From contig NZ_FMCI01000183.1 in assembly GCF_900091845.1 (NCBI RefSeq), positions 1 to 64,000 of the forward strand: DNA of 64,000 nt, given 5' to 3'. The notes under the pieces were generated by a model. That model had not been told where the DNA came from. It made no database searches and was given only the letters and a program-made list of their open reading frames with translations. This document shows, in pieces, positions 19,501 to 29,123 of this stretch (position 1 is its first letter; every line of letters begins with the position of its first letter). The DNA is from Streptomyces sp. SolWspMP-5a-2. Its GTDB lineage: Bacteria > Actinomycetota > Actinomycetes > Streptomycetales > Streptomycetaceae. The translations under genes and the position numbers were made by a program.

Positions 19501-20334
19501 GGGCACTCCAACCAGGTCGCCCACCACGTCACCTACATGTACGACGCGGCGGGGCAGCCCTGGAAGACCCAGAAGAACGTGCGCGAGGTGCTGTCGCGGC
19601 TCTACACCGGCAGCGAGATCGGGCAGGGCTACCTCGGCGACGAGGACAACGGCGAGCAGTCGGCCTGGTACCTGTTCTCCGCGCTCGGCTTCTACCCGCT
19701 GGTGATGGGCGGCGGCGAGTACGCCATCGGCTCCCCGCTGTTCAAGAAGGCCACCGTGCACCTGGAGAACGGCCGCGATCTGGTCGTCAAGGCGCCCCGC
19801 AACAGCGCCAGGAACGTGTACGTGCAGGGGCTGAAGGTCAACGGCCGTGCCTGGACGTGCACTTCGCTCCCGCACACGCTCCTGGAGAAGGGCGGGGTGC
19901 TGGAGTTCGACATGGGGCCCAAGCCGTCCTCGTGGGGCACGGGCAAGAACGCCGGGCCCAGCTCGATCGCCCAGGACGACAAGGTGCCGACGCCCCGCGC
20001 GGACGTGCTGAAGGGCTCCGGGGCGCTGTTCGACGACACCTCGGCCACCGAGGGCGCCGCGACCACCGTGGACCTGCCGGTCCAGGGCCCGGTCAAGGGG
20101 CTCCAGTACACCCTGACGTCGTCGAAGGACCACACCAGGGCGCCGACCGGCTGGACCCTCCAGGGTTCGGACGACGGGACCACCTGGAAGACGCTGGACA
20201 CGCGCTCCGGCCAGTCCTTCGCCTGGGACCGGCAGACCCGCGCGTTCTCCGTGGCGTCCCCGGGCACGTACGCGAAGTACCGTCTGGTGCTCGACGGCGA
20301 GTCGGTGCTGTCGGAGGTCGAACTGCTCGCGTGA
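16528..20334 (+). CDS. Secreted GH92 alpha-mannosidase with discoidin-type CBM domains
   Basis: A 1268-residue exported enzyme. A signal peptide of about 34 residues ends near AVALPAKA. An F5/8-type (CBM32-like) module spans about residues 90-225. The GH92 part begins near residue 400, and a second partial F5/8-type module closes the protein from about 1155. Family GH92 members are Ca-dependent exo-alpha-mannosidases acting on N-glycans and fungal mannans. The hallmark QSAWYLFSALGFYP is near residue 1040. It converges with a second GH92 gene and shares its operator, so both likely belong to one mannan/glycoprotein regulon. Confidence 0.9.
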   Translation: MQHRRTRHRWGPAVVLTAAFALAAGSQGAAVALPAKAKAPDREFASSFETGEPAPDWLSTVDTGPGGTKRASGVDGGYSTGIPGNVTDHVTDVRASAENTSGGEVKENLVDGEAGTKWLTFESTGWVEFDLDKPVKVATYALTSANDYGERDPKDWTLKGSADGTDWKTVDSRTGESFSERFQTKKYDLAEPAEYQHFRLEITRNNGASGILQLADVQFSTGGDDAPVPQDMLTLVDRGPSGSPTAKAGAGFTGKRALRYAGRHTPDGRAYSYNKVFDVNVAVRRDTRLSYRLFPAMADGDRDYDATNVAVDLVFTDGTSLSALGATDQHGFPLTPRGQGDAKSLYVNQWNNIESSIGSVAAGKTVDRVLLAYDSPKGPAKFRGWLDDVKIGPAPAERPEAHLSDYALTTRGTNSSGSFSRGNNFPATAVPHGFNFWTPVTNASTLSWLYDYARANNDDNLPTIQAFSASHEPSPWMGDRQTFQVMPSIASGTPDTGRTARALPFRHENETARPYYYGVRFENGLRTEMTPTDHAAALRFSFPGDDASVLFDNVTDQAGLTLDKETGTFTGYSDVKSGLSTGATRLFVYGTFDKPVEDGSSSGVKGYLRFDAGKDRTVTLRIATSLISVDQAKDNLRQEIPDGTSFDKVKRQAQRAWDRIFDRVEVEGATRDQLTTLYSSMYRLYLYPNSGFEKVGSKYQYASPFQPMPSQDTPTHTGAKIVDGKVYVNNGFWDTYRTTWPAYSFLTPSQAGEMVDGFVQQYKDGGWTSRWSSPGYADLMTGTSSDVAFADAYVKGVDFDVKAAYDAAVKNATVVPPSSGVGRKGMATSPFLGYTSTDTGEGMSWAMEGYVNDYGIARMGQRLYEKTGQKRYKEESEYFLNRAQDYVNLFDTKVGFFQGRTAKGDWRVGPDAYDPRVWGYDYTETNGWGYAFTAPQDSRGLANLYGGRSGLADKLDEYFATPETATSEFAGSYGGIIHEMTEARDVRLGQYGHSNQVAHHVTYMYDAAGQPWKTQKNVREVLSRLYTGSEIGQGYLGDEDNGEQSAWYLFSALGFYPLVMGGGEYAIGSPLFKKATVHLENGRDLVVKAPRNSARNVYVQGLKVNGRAWTCTSLPHTLLEKGGVLEFDMGPKPSSWGTGKNAGPSSIAQDDKVPTPRADVLKGSGALFDDTSATEGAATTVDLPVQGPVKGLQYTLTSSKDHTRAPTGWTLQGSDDGTTWKTLDTRSGQSFAWDRQTRAFSVASPGTYAKYRLVLDGESVLSEVELLA

Positions 20335-20360
20335 GCGGGTGAGTCGGACCGGACACGGTG

Positions 20361-20392
20361 AGGGGGACGCGTCGAACCCGACGCGTCCCCCT
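20361..20392 (+). terminator. Intrinsic terminator of the first GH92 gene
   Basis: A perfect 14-base stem (20361-20374 with 20379-20392) with a four-base loop, followed by a short T-containing tail, 26 bases after the stop codon. Confidence 0.8.
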
Positions 20393-20420
20393 TGCCGTGC
20401 GCTCCGCGGGCCCATGCTCG

Positions 20421-20539
20421 TGCCCGTGGTCCTGGGACGCCGGGCCCGTGCCCGTGGACCTGGGACGCCGGGCAGCCGCCGTGGTCCGGGGTGCCGGGAA
20501 AGGGGACGGGGGGCGCCCGGGAAAGGGGACGGGGGGCGC
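20421..20539. repeat. Two tandem repeats between the convergent GH92 genes
   Basis: A 25-base unit occurs at 20421-20445 and 20449-20473 with one difference. A separate 23-base unit occurs twice head to tail at 20494-20516 and 20517-20539 without a mismatch. The second copy runs into the terminator of the downstream GH92 gene. Confidence 0.8.
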
Positions 20540-20556
20540 GATCCGCGCCCCCCGTC
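20528..20556 (-). terminator. Intrinsic terminator of the second GH92 gene
   Basis: Thirteen-base perfect stem (20528-20540 with 20544-20556) with a three-base loop, starting about 30 bases past the stop codon of the minus-strand GH92 gene. Confidence 0.75.
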
Positions 20557-20586
20557 AACTCACGTACCGGATGCTGCCGTTGGACG

Positions 20587-23500
20587 TCAGCCGACGGCCA
20601 GCGTGAAGACGTGCAGGTCGGTGTTCTTCGGCAGGGTCACCGCGGCGATCTTCTTCCCGTCGGGTGCGCCGAACGGCTCGGTGGCGAAGACGTAGGTGGC
20701 CACCGGGTCCTTGTCGGCGCCCGCGACGTTGCGGTACGCGGCCTTGGCGACGGTCGTGTTGCCGTACTGGACGGTCCCTCCCCCGCCGCCGACGGTCCAG
20801 TCGGTGAAGGAGAGGTCGACGGCGTCGGTGGTGCCGTCGGTGTAGGTGACGGTGGCCGAGGCCCGCTGGTTGCCGTTGACCGCGCTGCCGACCGCCGACA
20901 GCCGGGTGACGGGCTCCGCGAGCCGGACGGTCTGCCCGGCGGCGGAGACGTTGTCGGGCCGCCCCGCGGGCGAGTCCGGCCAGGTGAAGGCGAGTCCGTC
21001 GACCGTGCCCCGCCCGCCCGGGGTGAGCCCGGCCGCCGCGAGGGCCTGGCGGGAGTAGCTCCAGCCGCCGCCGTCGTAGTCGGCCTCGTCGTGCTCGCCG
21101 GTGTCGTCCGAGACCCCGGTGTTGTCGTAGGCGGCCAGCAGGGTGCCGGGCGCGGCGACGGTGAGGGAGACGGGCTGCCGGTAGGAGTCACCGCCCGAGG
21201 TGACGGTCACCACGGCGTCGTAGAAGCCCTGGCGGGCGTCGTCGGCCGCGGTGAGCGTGATGCGCCGGGCGCCGTCGGTGACGGTGCCCTCCGCCGGTTC
21301 CGCGCGCACGCCGTCCGGCGTCTCGACGGAGAAGCGGACCTCGGGGCCCGCGCCGCCGCTCAGCGAGAGCGCCCGCACGTCGATGGTGGTGCTGCCGCCG
21401 GGCGCGAGGGTCGCGGCGGTCGGTCCCACGCCGATCTGGTAGGGCTGCTCGCCCTCCCGGAACGACGGCGGAGCCTGCCCGGTGCCCCAGTCGCGGTCGG
21501 GGGTCGTGGAGAGCGTGTAGTCCAGCCGGCCGCCGTCCCGCACGAACGACGCGGGCAGCCACGAGCGGTCGCTGGTGCGGCCGTCGACCTTCAGCGACCT
21601 GATGTAGGGGGCGTCGGCGGCGGCCCCGGTGGCGCGCACGGAGATGTCGTTGCCGTCGGGGCGGGAGATCTCCACGCGCGGGAACAGCGGTGAGGCCAGG
21701 ACGAGTTCGGCCCTGGAGGGCACCTGCGGGTACATGCCGAGCGCGGAGAAGACGTACCAGGACGACATGGCGCCGAGGTCGTCGTTGCCGGGGATGCCGC
21801 CGGGCGCGGTCGACCAGAGCTGGCGCATCGCGGCCCGGACGGTCTCCTGCGTCTTGTACGGGGCGCCCGCGTAGTCGTACAGGTAGGGCACGTTGGTCGA
21901 GGGCTCGTTGTCCAGCTCGGACTTGTCACCGCCGCTGCCGGTGAACGCCCAGCTCCCGTCGTCCTCGTGGAAGAAGGAGTCGAGCCGCGCGAGCGCCTTG
22001 TCCCGTCCGCCCATGGCGGCGAAGAGACCGGCGGGGTTGTGCTGCACCATCCAGGTGTACTGGGCGGCGGTGCCCTCCACGAACCCGTTGCCGGTGCCCG
22101 GTGTGAACCCGGTGACCCAACTGCCGTCCGCCTTGCGGTTGGCGATGTAGCCGCCGCTGGGGTCGGCGGCGGTGTTGAAGTTGTTCTGCCACCACTGGGC
22201 GCGCTCGGCGAAGCGGGCCGCGGTGTCCTTGCGGCCCGCGGCGGCGGCGAGCTGGGAGAGCGAGAAGTCGGCGGTGGACATCTCCAGCGTCTCGGCGGCG
22301 CCGCCCCAGGCGTTGGAGACGGACGGCATGTAGTGCGCCTTCAGGTACTTGTCGAGCGAGGGCCGCTGCCCCACCGACAGCACGGGCTTGCCTGCGGACG
22401 ACAGGTCCTGCTCGGTCGGCACGGTGGCCGCCTTCACCAGCGAGTCCAGCGCCCCGCGCAGATCGAATCCGGTCCCGCCGAAGGCGCGGATACCGGCGAG
22501 CGCGGTGGGCGAGGGGTCGCCGTTCATGACGTGCGTGCCGCTCGCCCCGTGCAGCCAGCGGTCCCAGATCCCGCCGTTCTGCCGGGCGAGTTCGTAGAGC
22601 GACTGGGCGACGTCGGAGCCGACCTCCGGGTCGAGCAGCGTCACCAGTTGCACCTGGGAGCGGTAGACGTCCCAGCCGGAGAAGGTGCCGTACTGGGCCT
22701 GCTGCCGCCGTCCGACGCGGTGCACCTGGTCGTCGCTGCCGCGGTAGCGTCCGTCGGCGTCGCTGATCACGTTGGGGTGCAGCAGCGCGTGGTACAGGGC
22801 GGTGTAGAAGACGGTGCGGTCGTCCGCCTCGCCGCCGCCGACGCGCACCGCGCCCAGCCGCTCGCGCCAGGCCCGCCGGGCGGCGTCGCGCACCGCCTCG
22901 AAGGAGCGCCGGGCGGGGTTCTCGGCCGCGAGGTTGGCGGAGGCGGCGGCCTGACTGACGTACGAGATACCGACCTTGACGTTGACGGCGTCGGTTCCGG
23001 GGGCGAACCGGACGTATCCGCCCGCCCCCTTGCCCGCCACCGGCCGCCCGCCGCTGCCGAAGCCCCCGGTCCCGCCGGATCCGTGCGCCGAACCGGCGTC
23101 CAGCGTGCCGTCCTTCCAGGTGCCGTTGGCGGTGAAGTCGCGGTCGAAGCGGGCGGTGAAGTACAGCGTGTAGTAGCTGCGCTGCCCCTCCGGGTCGAGG
23201 TAGCCGCAGAAGTTCCCCGAGGTGACGGAGCCCGAGACGGTCCGGGTCGCCGGGTCGATGGTGATCGACGAATCGGCCGAGCCGACCTCGGAGTTGGCGG
23301 TGCGCACCAGCATCGAGGCGGGCTTGTCCGCGGGGAAGGTGAAACGCCCGGAGCCGGTGCGCGCGGTGGCGGTGAGGTCGGCGGTCACCCCGGAGGCGAG
23401 GCCGACCTTGTAGTGGCCGGGCTCGGCGGTCTCGTCGTCGTGGCTGAAGTCGGAGGCGTAGACGGCGTCCTTGGTGTCCGCGGCGGGCGAGGAGGTGACG

Positions 23501-23853
23501 TCACCCGCGTACGGGAAGAACGGGATGTCACCGCTGCCGCCCGCGCACCCGGTGCCGGACATGTGCGTGAGGCTGAAGCCGCGGATGCGGGTGGCGTCGT
23601 AGTGGTAGCCGCCGGGCGCGGCGGTTCTGGTGGCGTCGCCGCGGGTGTTCTCGGGGCTCCAGGAGAGCATGCCGAAGGGCACGACGGCGCCCGGGAAGAC
23701 GTCGCCGCCGTTCGAGGTGCCGATGAGCGGGTCGACGTAGGGGGTCGGGTCGCCGACGAGGCCGGGGGGCGCCGCGCCGGCCGCGACGGCCGGGGTGGCA
23801 CCGCCGACCGCGAGAGCGGCGGCGAGCAGCAGGGACATGGGACGGAAACGCAT
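20587..23853 (-). CDS. Secreted GH92 alpha-mannosidase with NEW3-type domain
   Basis: A 1088-residue exported enzyme. A signal peptide of about 25 residues is followed at once by the classic GH92 opening PYVDPLIGTSNGGDVFPGA. The signature GNDDLGAMSSWYVFSALGMYP lies near residue 640. After the catalytic part comes a NEW3-like beta-sandwich (about residues 830-920) and a C-terminal sugar-binding-like module. The ATG at 23853 is chosen because it follows GGAGGAGG and begins the signal peptide; frames further upstream are rich in Arg and Cys and unlikely. Two upstream operators of the GACAACGTTGTC type suggest sugar-responsive repression. Confidence 0.9.
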   Translation of the reverse strand: MRFRPMSLLLAAALAVGGATPAVAAGAAPPGLVGDPTPYVDPLIGTSNGGDVFPGAVVPFGMLSWSPENTRGDATRTAAPGGYHYDATRIRGFSLTHMSGTGCAGGSGDIPFFPYAGDVTSSPAADTKDAVYASDFSHDDETAEPGHYKVGLASGVTADLTATARTGSGRFTFPADKPASMLVRTANSEVGSADSSITIDPATRTVSGSVTSGNFCGYLDPEGQRSYYTLYFTARFDRDFTANGTWKDGTLDAGSAHGSGGTGGFGSGGRPVAGKGAGGYVRFAPGTDAVNVKVGISYVSQAAASANLAAENPARRSFEAVRDAARRAWRERLGAVRVGGGEADDRTVFYTALYHALLHPNVISDADGRYRGSDDQVHRVGRRQQAQYGTFSGWDVYRSQVQLVTLLDPEVGSDVAQSLYELARQNGGIWDRWLHGASGTHVMNGDPSPTALAGIRAFGGTGFDLRGALDSLVKAATVPTEQDLSSAGKPVLSVGQRPSLDKYLKAHYMPSVSNAWGGAAETLEMSTADFSLSQLAAAAGRKDTAARFAERAQWWQNNFNTAADPSGGYIANRKADGSWVTGFTPGTGNGFVEGTAAQYTWMVQHNPAGLFAAMGGRDKALARLDSFFHEDDGSWAFTGSGGDKSELDNEPSTNVPYLYDYAGAPYKTQETVRAAMRQLWSTAPGGIPGNDDLGAMSSWYVFSALGMYPQVPSRAELVLASPLFPRVEISRPDGNDISVRATGAAADAPYIRSLKVDGRTSDRSWLPASFVRDGGRLDYTLSTTPDRDWGTGQAPPSFREGEQPYQIGVGPTAATLAPGGSTTIDVRALSLSGGAGPEVRFSVETPDGVRAEPAEGTVTDGARRITLTAADDARQGFYDAVVTVTSGGDSYRQPVSLTVAAPGTLLAAYDNTGVSDDTGEHDEADYDGGGWSYSRQALAAAGLTPGGRGTVDGLAFTWPDSPAGRPDNVSAAGQTVRLAEPVTRLSAVGSAVNGNQRASATVTYTDGTTDAVDLSFTDWTVGGGGGTVQYGNTTVAKAAYRNVAGADKDPVATYVFATEPFGAPDGKKIAAVTLPKNTDLHVFTLAVG

Positions 23854-24005
23854 GACGCGGCCCCTCCTCCTTCGGACGGGTCGCGCACCACAGGTCGCAC
23901 AAGCCGCAGGGACAGTAGCGTGCGCCACGCTTACCACGGAAGACCGCGTCCCCGACCCGGCCGCCACACCGGGTCACCCGGACAGCGCAAGCCCCCAACT
24001 CTCTT

Positions 24006-24062
24006 GACATCGTTGTCCGTTGCCACGGTATGGTGCATCGCCAGACATCAGACAACGTTGTC
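24006..24062 (-). promoter_or_regulatory. Paired GACAACGTTGTC-type operators upstream of the second GH92 gene
   Basis: GACAACGTTGTC (24051-24062, perfect) and GACATCGTTGTC (24006-24017, one mismatch) are 45 bases apart. On the minus strand a TTGTCT / CATACC promoter with 17-base spacing lies between and partly within them. The two sites would therefore flank the core promoter. The rest of the gap to the LPMO gene is low-complexity C-rich DNA with nothing further recognisable. Confidence 0.55.
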
Positions 24063-24216
24063 GCACCGCACCGAGCCCAAGCCACCCCACACTCCTCCCC
24101 TCCCCCTCCCCGCGCCCCTCCCCCCACTCCCCATGCACCGGTCGGCCCCTCACCCCCCTTGGGCCGACCGGCCGCGGACCCGGTGGCCCACGACCACCGG
24201 GTCCGCTCCTTCTCGG

Positions 24217-25290
24217 TCAACCGACCTGACAGGGCAGGCTGGTGGCGGTGTCACCGCCGTCGCCCGAGACGACGTAGCCGAACGTCGCCGTGGCCCCGGG
24301 CGCCAACGAGCCGTTCCAGTCGGCGTTGTGGACCATCACCCCCTGGCCCGCGTAGGTGGCGTTGCCGTTCCAGAGGCTGTTGACGGACTGGCCGCCGGGC
24401 AGGTTCCAGTTGACCATCCACCCCAGCATCGGGACGTCACCGCTGTTGGTGACGGTGACCTCGGACTGGTAGCCGCCGCTCCAGGTCCCGGTGGTCCGGC
24501 GGCTGGCCGTGCACTTGCCGGGCACCGGCTCGCTGGGGTTGCCCGGGTCGTGGATGCCCGTCACCTCGCCGTTGCCGCCGTCGAAGACGACGTCGGAGCA
24601 GGAGTAGAAGGTCTCCGCGCTGTCCGAGCGCTGCCACACCATGTAGATGATGTGCCGCCCCGACTTCCCGGCCGGAAGCTTCCCGCTCCACGCGTAGTTG
24701 GCCTCGACCGTGCCCGGGGTGCCGTTGAGCGGCGGGTGGTCGACGCTCAGGAACGGGGTGCTCTCCATGTCGTTCCAGGTGAGCGTCTTCGTGGGGTCGA
24801 AGCCGTCCTTGGTGATGTAGACGTAGAACCAACCCGGGTGCGCGGCCCAGGCGTTGTAGGAGAAGTCGACGGTCGAACCCGAGGTGAGGTGGGTCAGCGG
24901 CCAGTCGCCGCGCGGCAGGTTGAACCCGGTGAAGTTGGTGTTCCCGCCACTGCACAGCTCGCCGTCGGGCACGAAGCCGCGGGTGCGGCCGGCGCCGTCG
25001 GAACGCAGTACGGAGAACCAGTTGTAGAACGGGGTCGTCCCGCTGACCTGCTGGGCGGCCCGGCAGGCGGGGTTGACGGGCTTGATCTCACCGGTGGAGG
25101 TGAGCCCGTCCTGCCAGCACAGGAAGGTCCGGCTGGCGGGCTTCATGGGCGTACCGTGCGCCTCGGCCCGGCCGCCCGTCGACAGCACGAGCCCCAGGGC
25201 GGGGACGGTCGCGAGCAACGAGACCAGCACGAGCAGCAGCGCTCTGGCGCGCGTGGGGAACGCCCTGGATGACACTTTAACCATGCTCAT
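24217..25290 (-). CDS. AA10 lytic polysaccharide monooxygenase with CBM2
   Basis: A 357-residue secreted copper enzyme. The long signal peptide is cleaved before HGTPMKPASR, exposing the N-terminal histidine of the copper brace. The AA10 domain runs to about residue 235. A Pro-containing linker and a CBM2 module with conserved Trp and the closing Cys (CTASRRTTGTWSGGYQ ... LPCQVG) follow. The enzyme cleaves crystalline cellulose or chitin oxidatively; CBM2 and the CebR box favour cellulose. AAGGAAG lies nine bases before the ATG. Confidence 0.92.
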   Translation of the reverse strand: MSMVKVSSRAFPTRARALLLVLVSLLATVPALGLVLSTGGRAEAHGTPMKPASRTFLCWQDGLTSTGEIKPVNPACRAAQQVSGTTPFYNWFSVLRSDGAGRTRGFVPDGELCSGGNTNFTGFNLPRGDWPLTHLTSGSTVDFSYNAWAAHPGWFYVYITKDGFDPTKTLTWNDMESTPFLSVDHPPLNGTPGTVEANYAWSGKLPAGKSGRHIIYMVWQRSDSAETFYSCSDVVFDGGNGEVTGIHDPGNPSEPVPGKCTASRRTTGTWSGGYQSEVTVTNSGDVPMLGWMVNWNLPGGQSVNSLWNGNATYAGQGVMVHNADWNGSLAPGATATFGYVVSGDGGDTATSLPCQVG

Positions 25291-25386
25291 GTCACATAAC
25301 TTCCTTCACGTACGGCGGTGTGGGGTGCGTACGGGGTGAGCGGGGCGGGACCGCCCGCGGCGCCGACGGGTTCCGGTCCATCGACA

Positions 25387-25400
25387 TGGGAGCGCTCCCA
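25387..25400 (-). promoter_or_regulatory. CebR box upstream of the LPMO gene
   Basis: TGGGAGCGCTCCCA is a perfect 14-base palindrome identical to the known CebR operator of cellulose/cellobiose genes in Streptomyces. It lies 97 bases before the LPMO start, implying cello-oligosaccharide induction. Confidence 0.85.
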
Positions 25401-25531
25401 CCCCACCTGCTGGCGAAGCTAGCGCCGCGGCCCGTACTTGTAAACGCTTCCCCCGGCCACACCGCGGTCCGCCCGCGCGGCGCGCCCTCGGCCCCCGCGC
25501 GCGGAAGCCGCCGTCCAGGAGCACACACGAC

Positions 25532-25566
25532 GAGGGCCGCACCCCCGGAAAGGGGGCACGGCCCTC
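25532..25566 (-). terminator. Hairpin after acnA
   Basis: GAGGGCC and CCCCC pair with GGGGG and GGCCCTC, interrupted by a CA/CA bulge, with a GGAAA loop. It lies about 50 bases past the aconitase stop codon. Confidence 0.6.
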
Positions 25567-25614
25567 AACGCCCTTGCGCCACAGCCCGGCTGACGGGCAG
25601 TGACCAGGGCTCGG

Positions 25615-28407
<2,793 letters not shown>

Positions 28408-28412
28408 CTAAG

Positions 28413-28431
28413 TTAGGTAAGCCTTACCGGG
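28413..28431 (-). promoter_or_regulatory. Iron box (DmdR1/IdeR-type) upstream of acnA
   Basis: TTAGGTAAGCCTTACC contains the 13-base perfect palindrome GGTAAGCCTTACC (28416-28428). It resembles the DtxR-family 19-base box TTAGGTTAGCCTAACCTAA. An adjacent degenerate copy (TAAGGTAAGGCTAAG, 28398-28412) suggests two bound dimers. Confidence 0.65.
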
Positions 28432-28458
28432 TGGGCGGCTGCGGTACCCCTCGGCAGA

Positions 28459-28476
28459 TATCTCGATGTCGAGATA
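28459..28476. promoter_or_regulatory. ATCTC-N6-GAGAT operator, copy 1
   Basis: TATCTCGATGTCGAGATA is a perfect inverted repeat with 8-base arms and a two-base centre. It lies between acnA and the DUF4236 gene and could act on either. It shares ATCTC-N6-GAGAT and the following AAC..TC with the site before the HTH-MurA gene. The remainder of the gap 28330-28733 shows only the iron box and C-rich repeats. Confidence 0.5.
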
Positions 28477-28733
28477 ACTCTAGTACATGGGGCCGGGATG
28501 GTCATGCCCGCCCCGGCTGTGGCGTGCGCCGCTTCTTCCCGCGCGCCCCCGTGACACGCCTCCGCGCGCCCTCGTGACACGCCTCCGCGCGCCGGACCAC
28601 GATCCCCGGCGAGCGCGGGGCCACAGGACCGCGGAAGCGCCCTGGACCCGTCGTTCATCGGCAGCCATCGGTGGCCGAAGTCGGGGTATCCGGAGGGGGC
28701 CAGGAACAACAGGCCCACCAGAAGGAGCCGTCC

Positions 28734-28931
28734 GTGCCTCTGACGTTCCGCAAGAGTTTCCAGATCCTGCCCGGCGTGCGGCTGAACATCAACAAGCGCT
28801 CGTGGTCCATCACCTCGGGCGGCAAGAAGGGCCCGCGCTTCACCCACAGCAGCACCGGCCGCCGGACGACGTCGATGGACCTGCCGGGCCCGTTCGGCTG
28901 GCGGCGGACCACCAAGTCGCGCGACAAGTGA
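28734..28931 (+). CDS. DUF4236 domain-containing small protein
   Basis: A 65-residue basic protein. Residues 3-50 (FRKSFQILPGVRLNINK, then SWSITSGGKKGPRFTHSS) match DUF4236, a short domain often found alone or at N-termini of larger proteins and of unknown role. The GTG start follows AGAAGGAG by seven bases. It sits between two copies of the ATCTC-N6-GAGAT operator. Confidence 0.8.
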   Translation: MPLTFRKSFQILPGVRLNINKRSWSITSGGKKGPRFTHSSTGRRTTSMDLPGPFGWRRTTKSRDK

Positions 28932-29095
28932 CGGGGAGACCGGCTGGGCGGAGGGAGAAGCCCGCCCAGCCGCCCCACCCCGCGGGGCCCGCGTCGGCCA
29001 CCCCCTCCCCCACCTCGGCCCCCTGGGCCTCGCCCGCGCCGTCCGCCTGACAGGACGTCACCCGGTTCACCCGAATGGCCCCCTCGGCGAGCGCC

Positions 29096-29111
29096 ATCTC
29101 ATATCTGAGAT
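29096..29111 (+). promoter_or_regulatory. ATCTC-N6-GAGAT operator, copy 2
   Basis: ATCTCATATCTGAGAT lies 12 bases before the ATG of the HTH-MurA gene and overlaps a possible -10 (GATAAC). No clear ribosome binding site is seen, so the transcript may be nearly leaderless. The position suits autoregulation by the encoded HTH domain. Confidence 0.5.
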
Positions 29112-29123
29112 AACCTCGGCCTC

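Noticed and set aside
16243-20415. 1390-codon open frame opposite the first GH92 gene
   Set aside because: Antisense artefact; the other strand shows signal peptide, domains and conserved GH92 motifs.
21967-25272. 1100-codon open frame opposite the second GH92 and the LPMO genes
   Set aside because: Antisense to two clear secreted enzymes; no family motifs or ribosome binding site.
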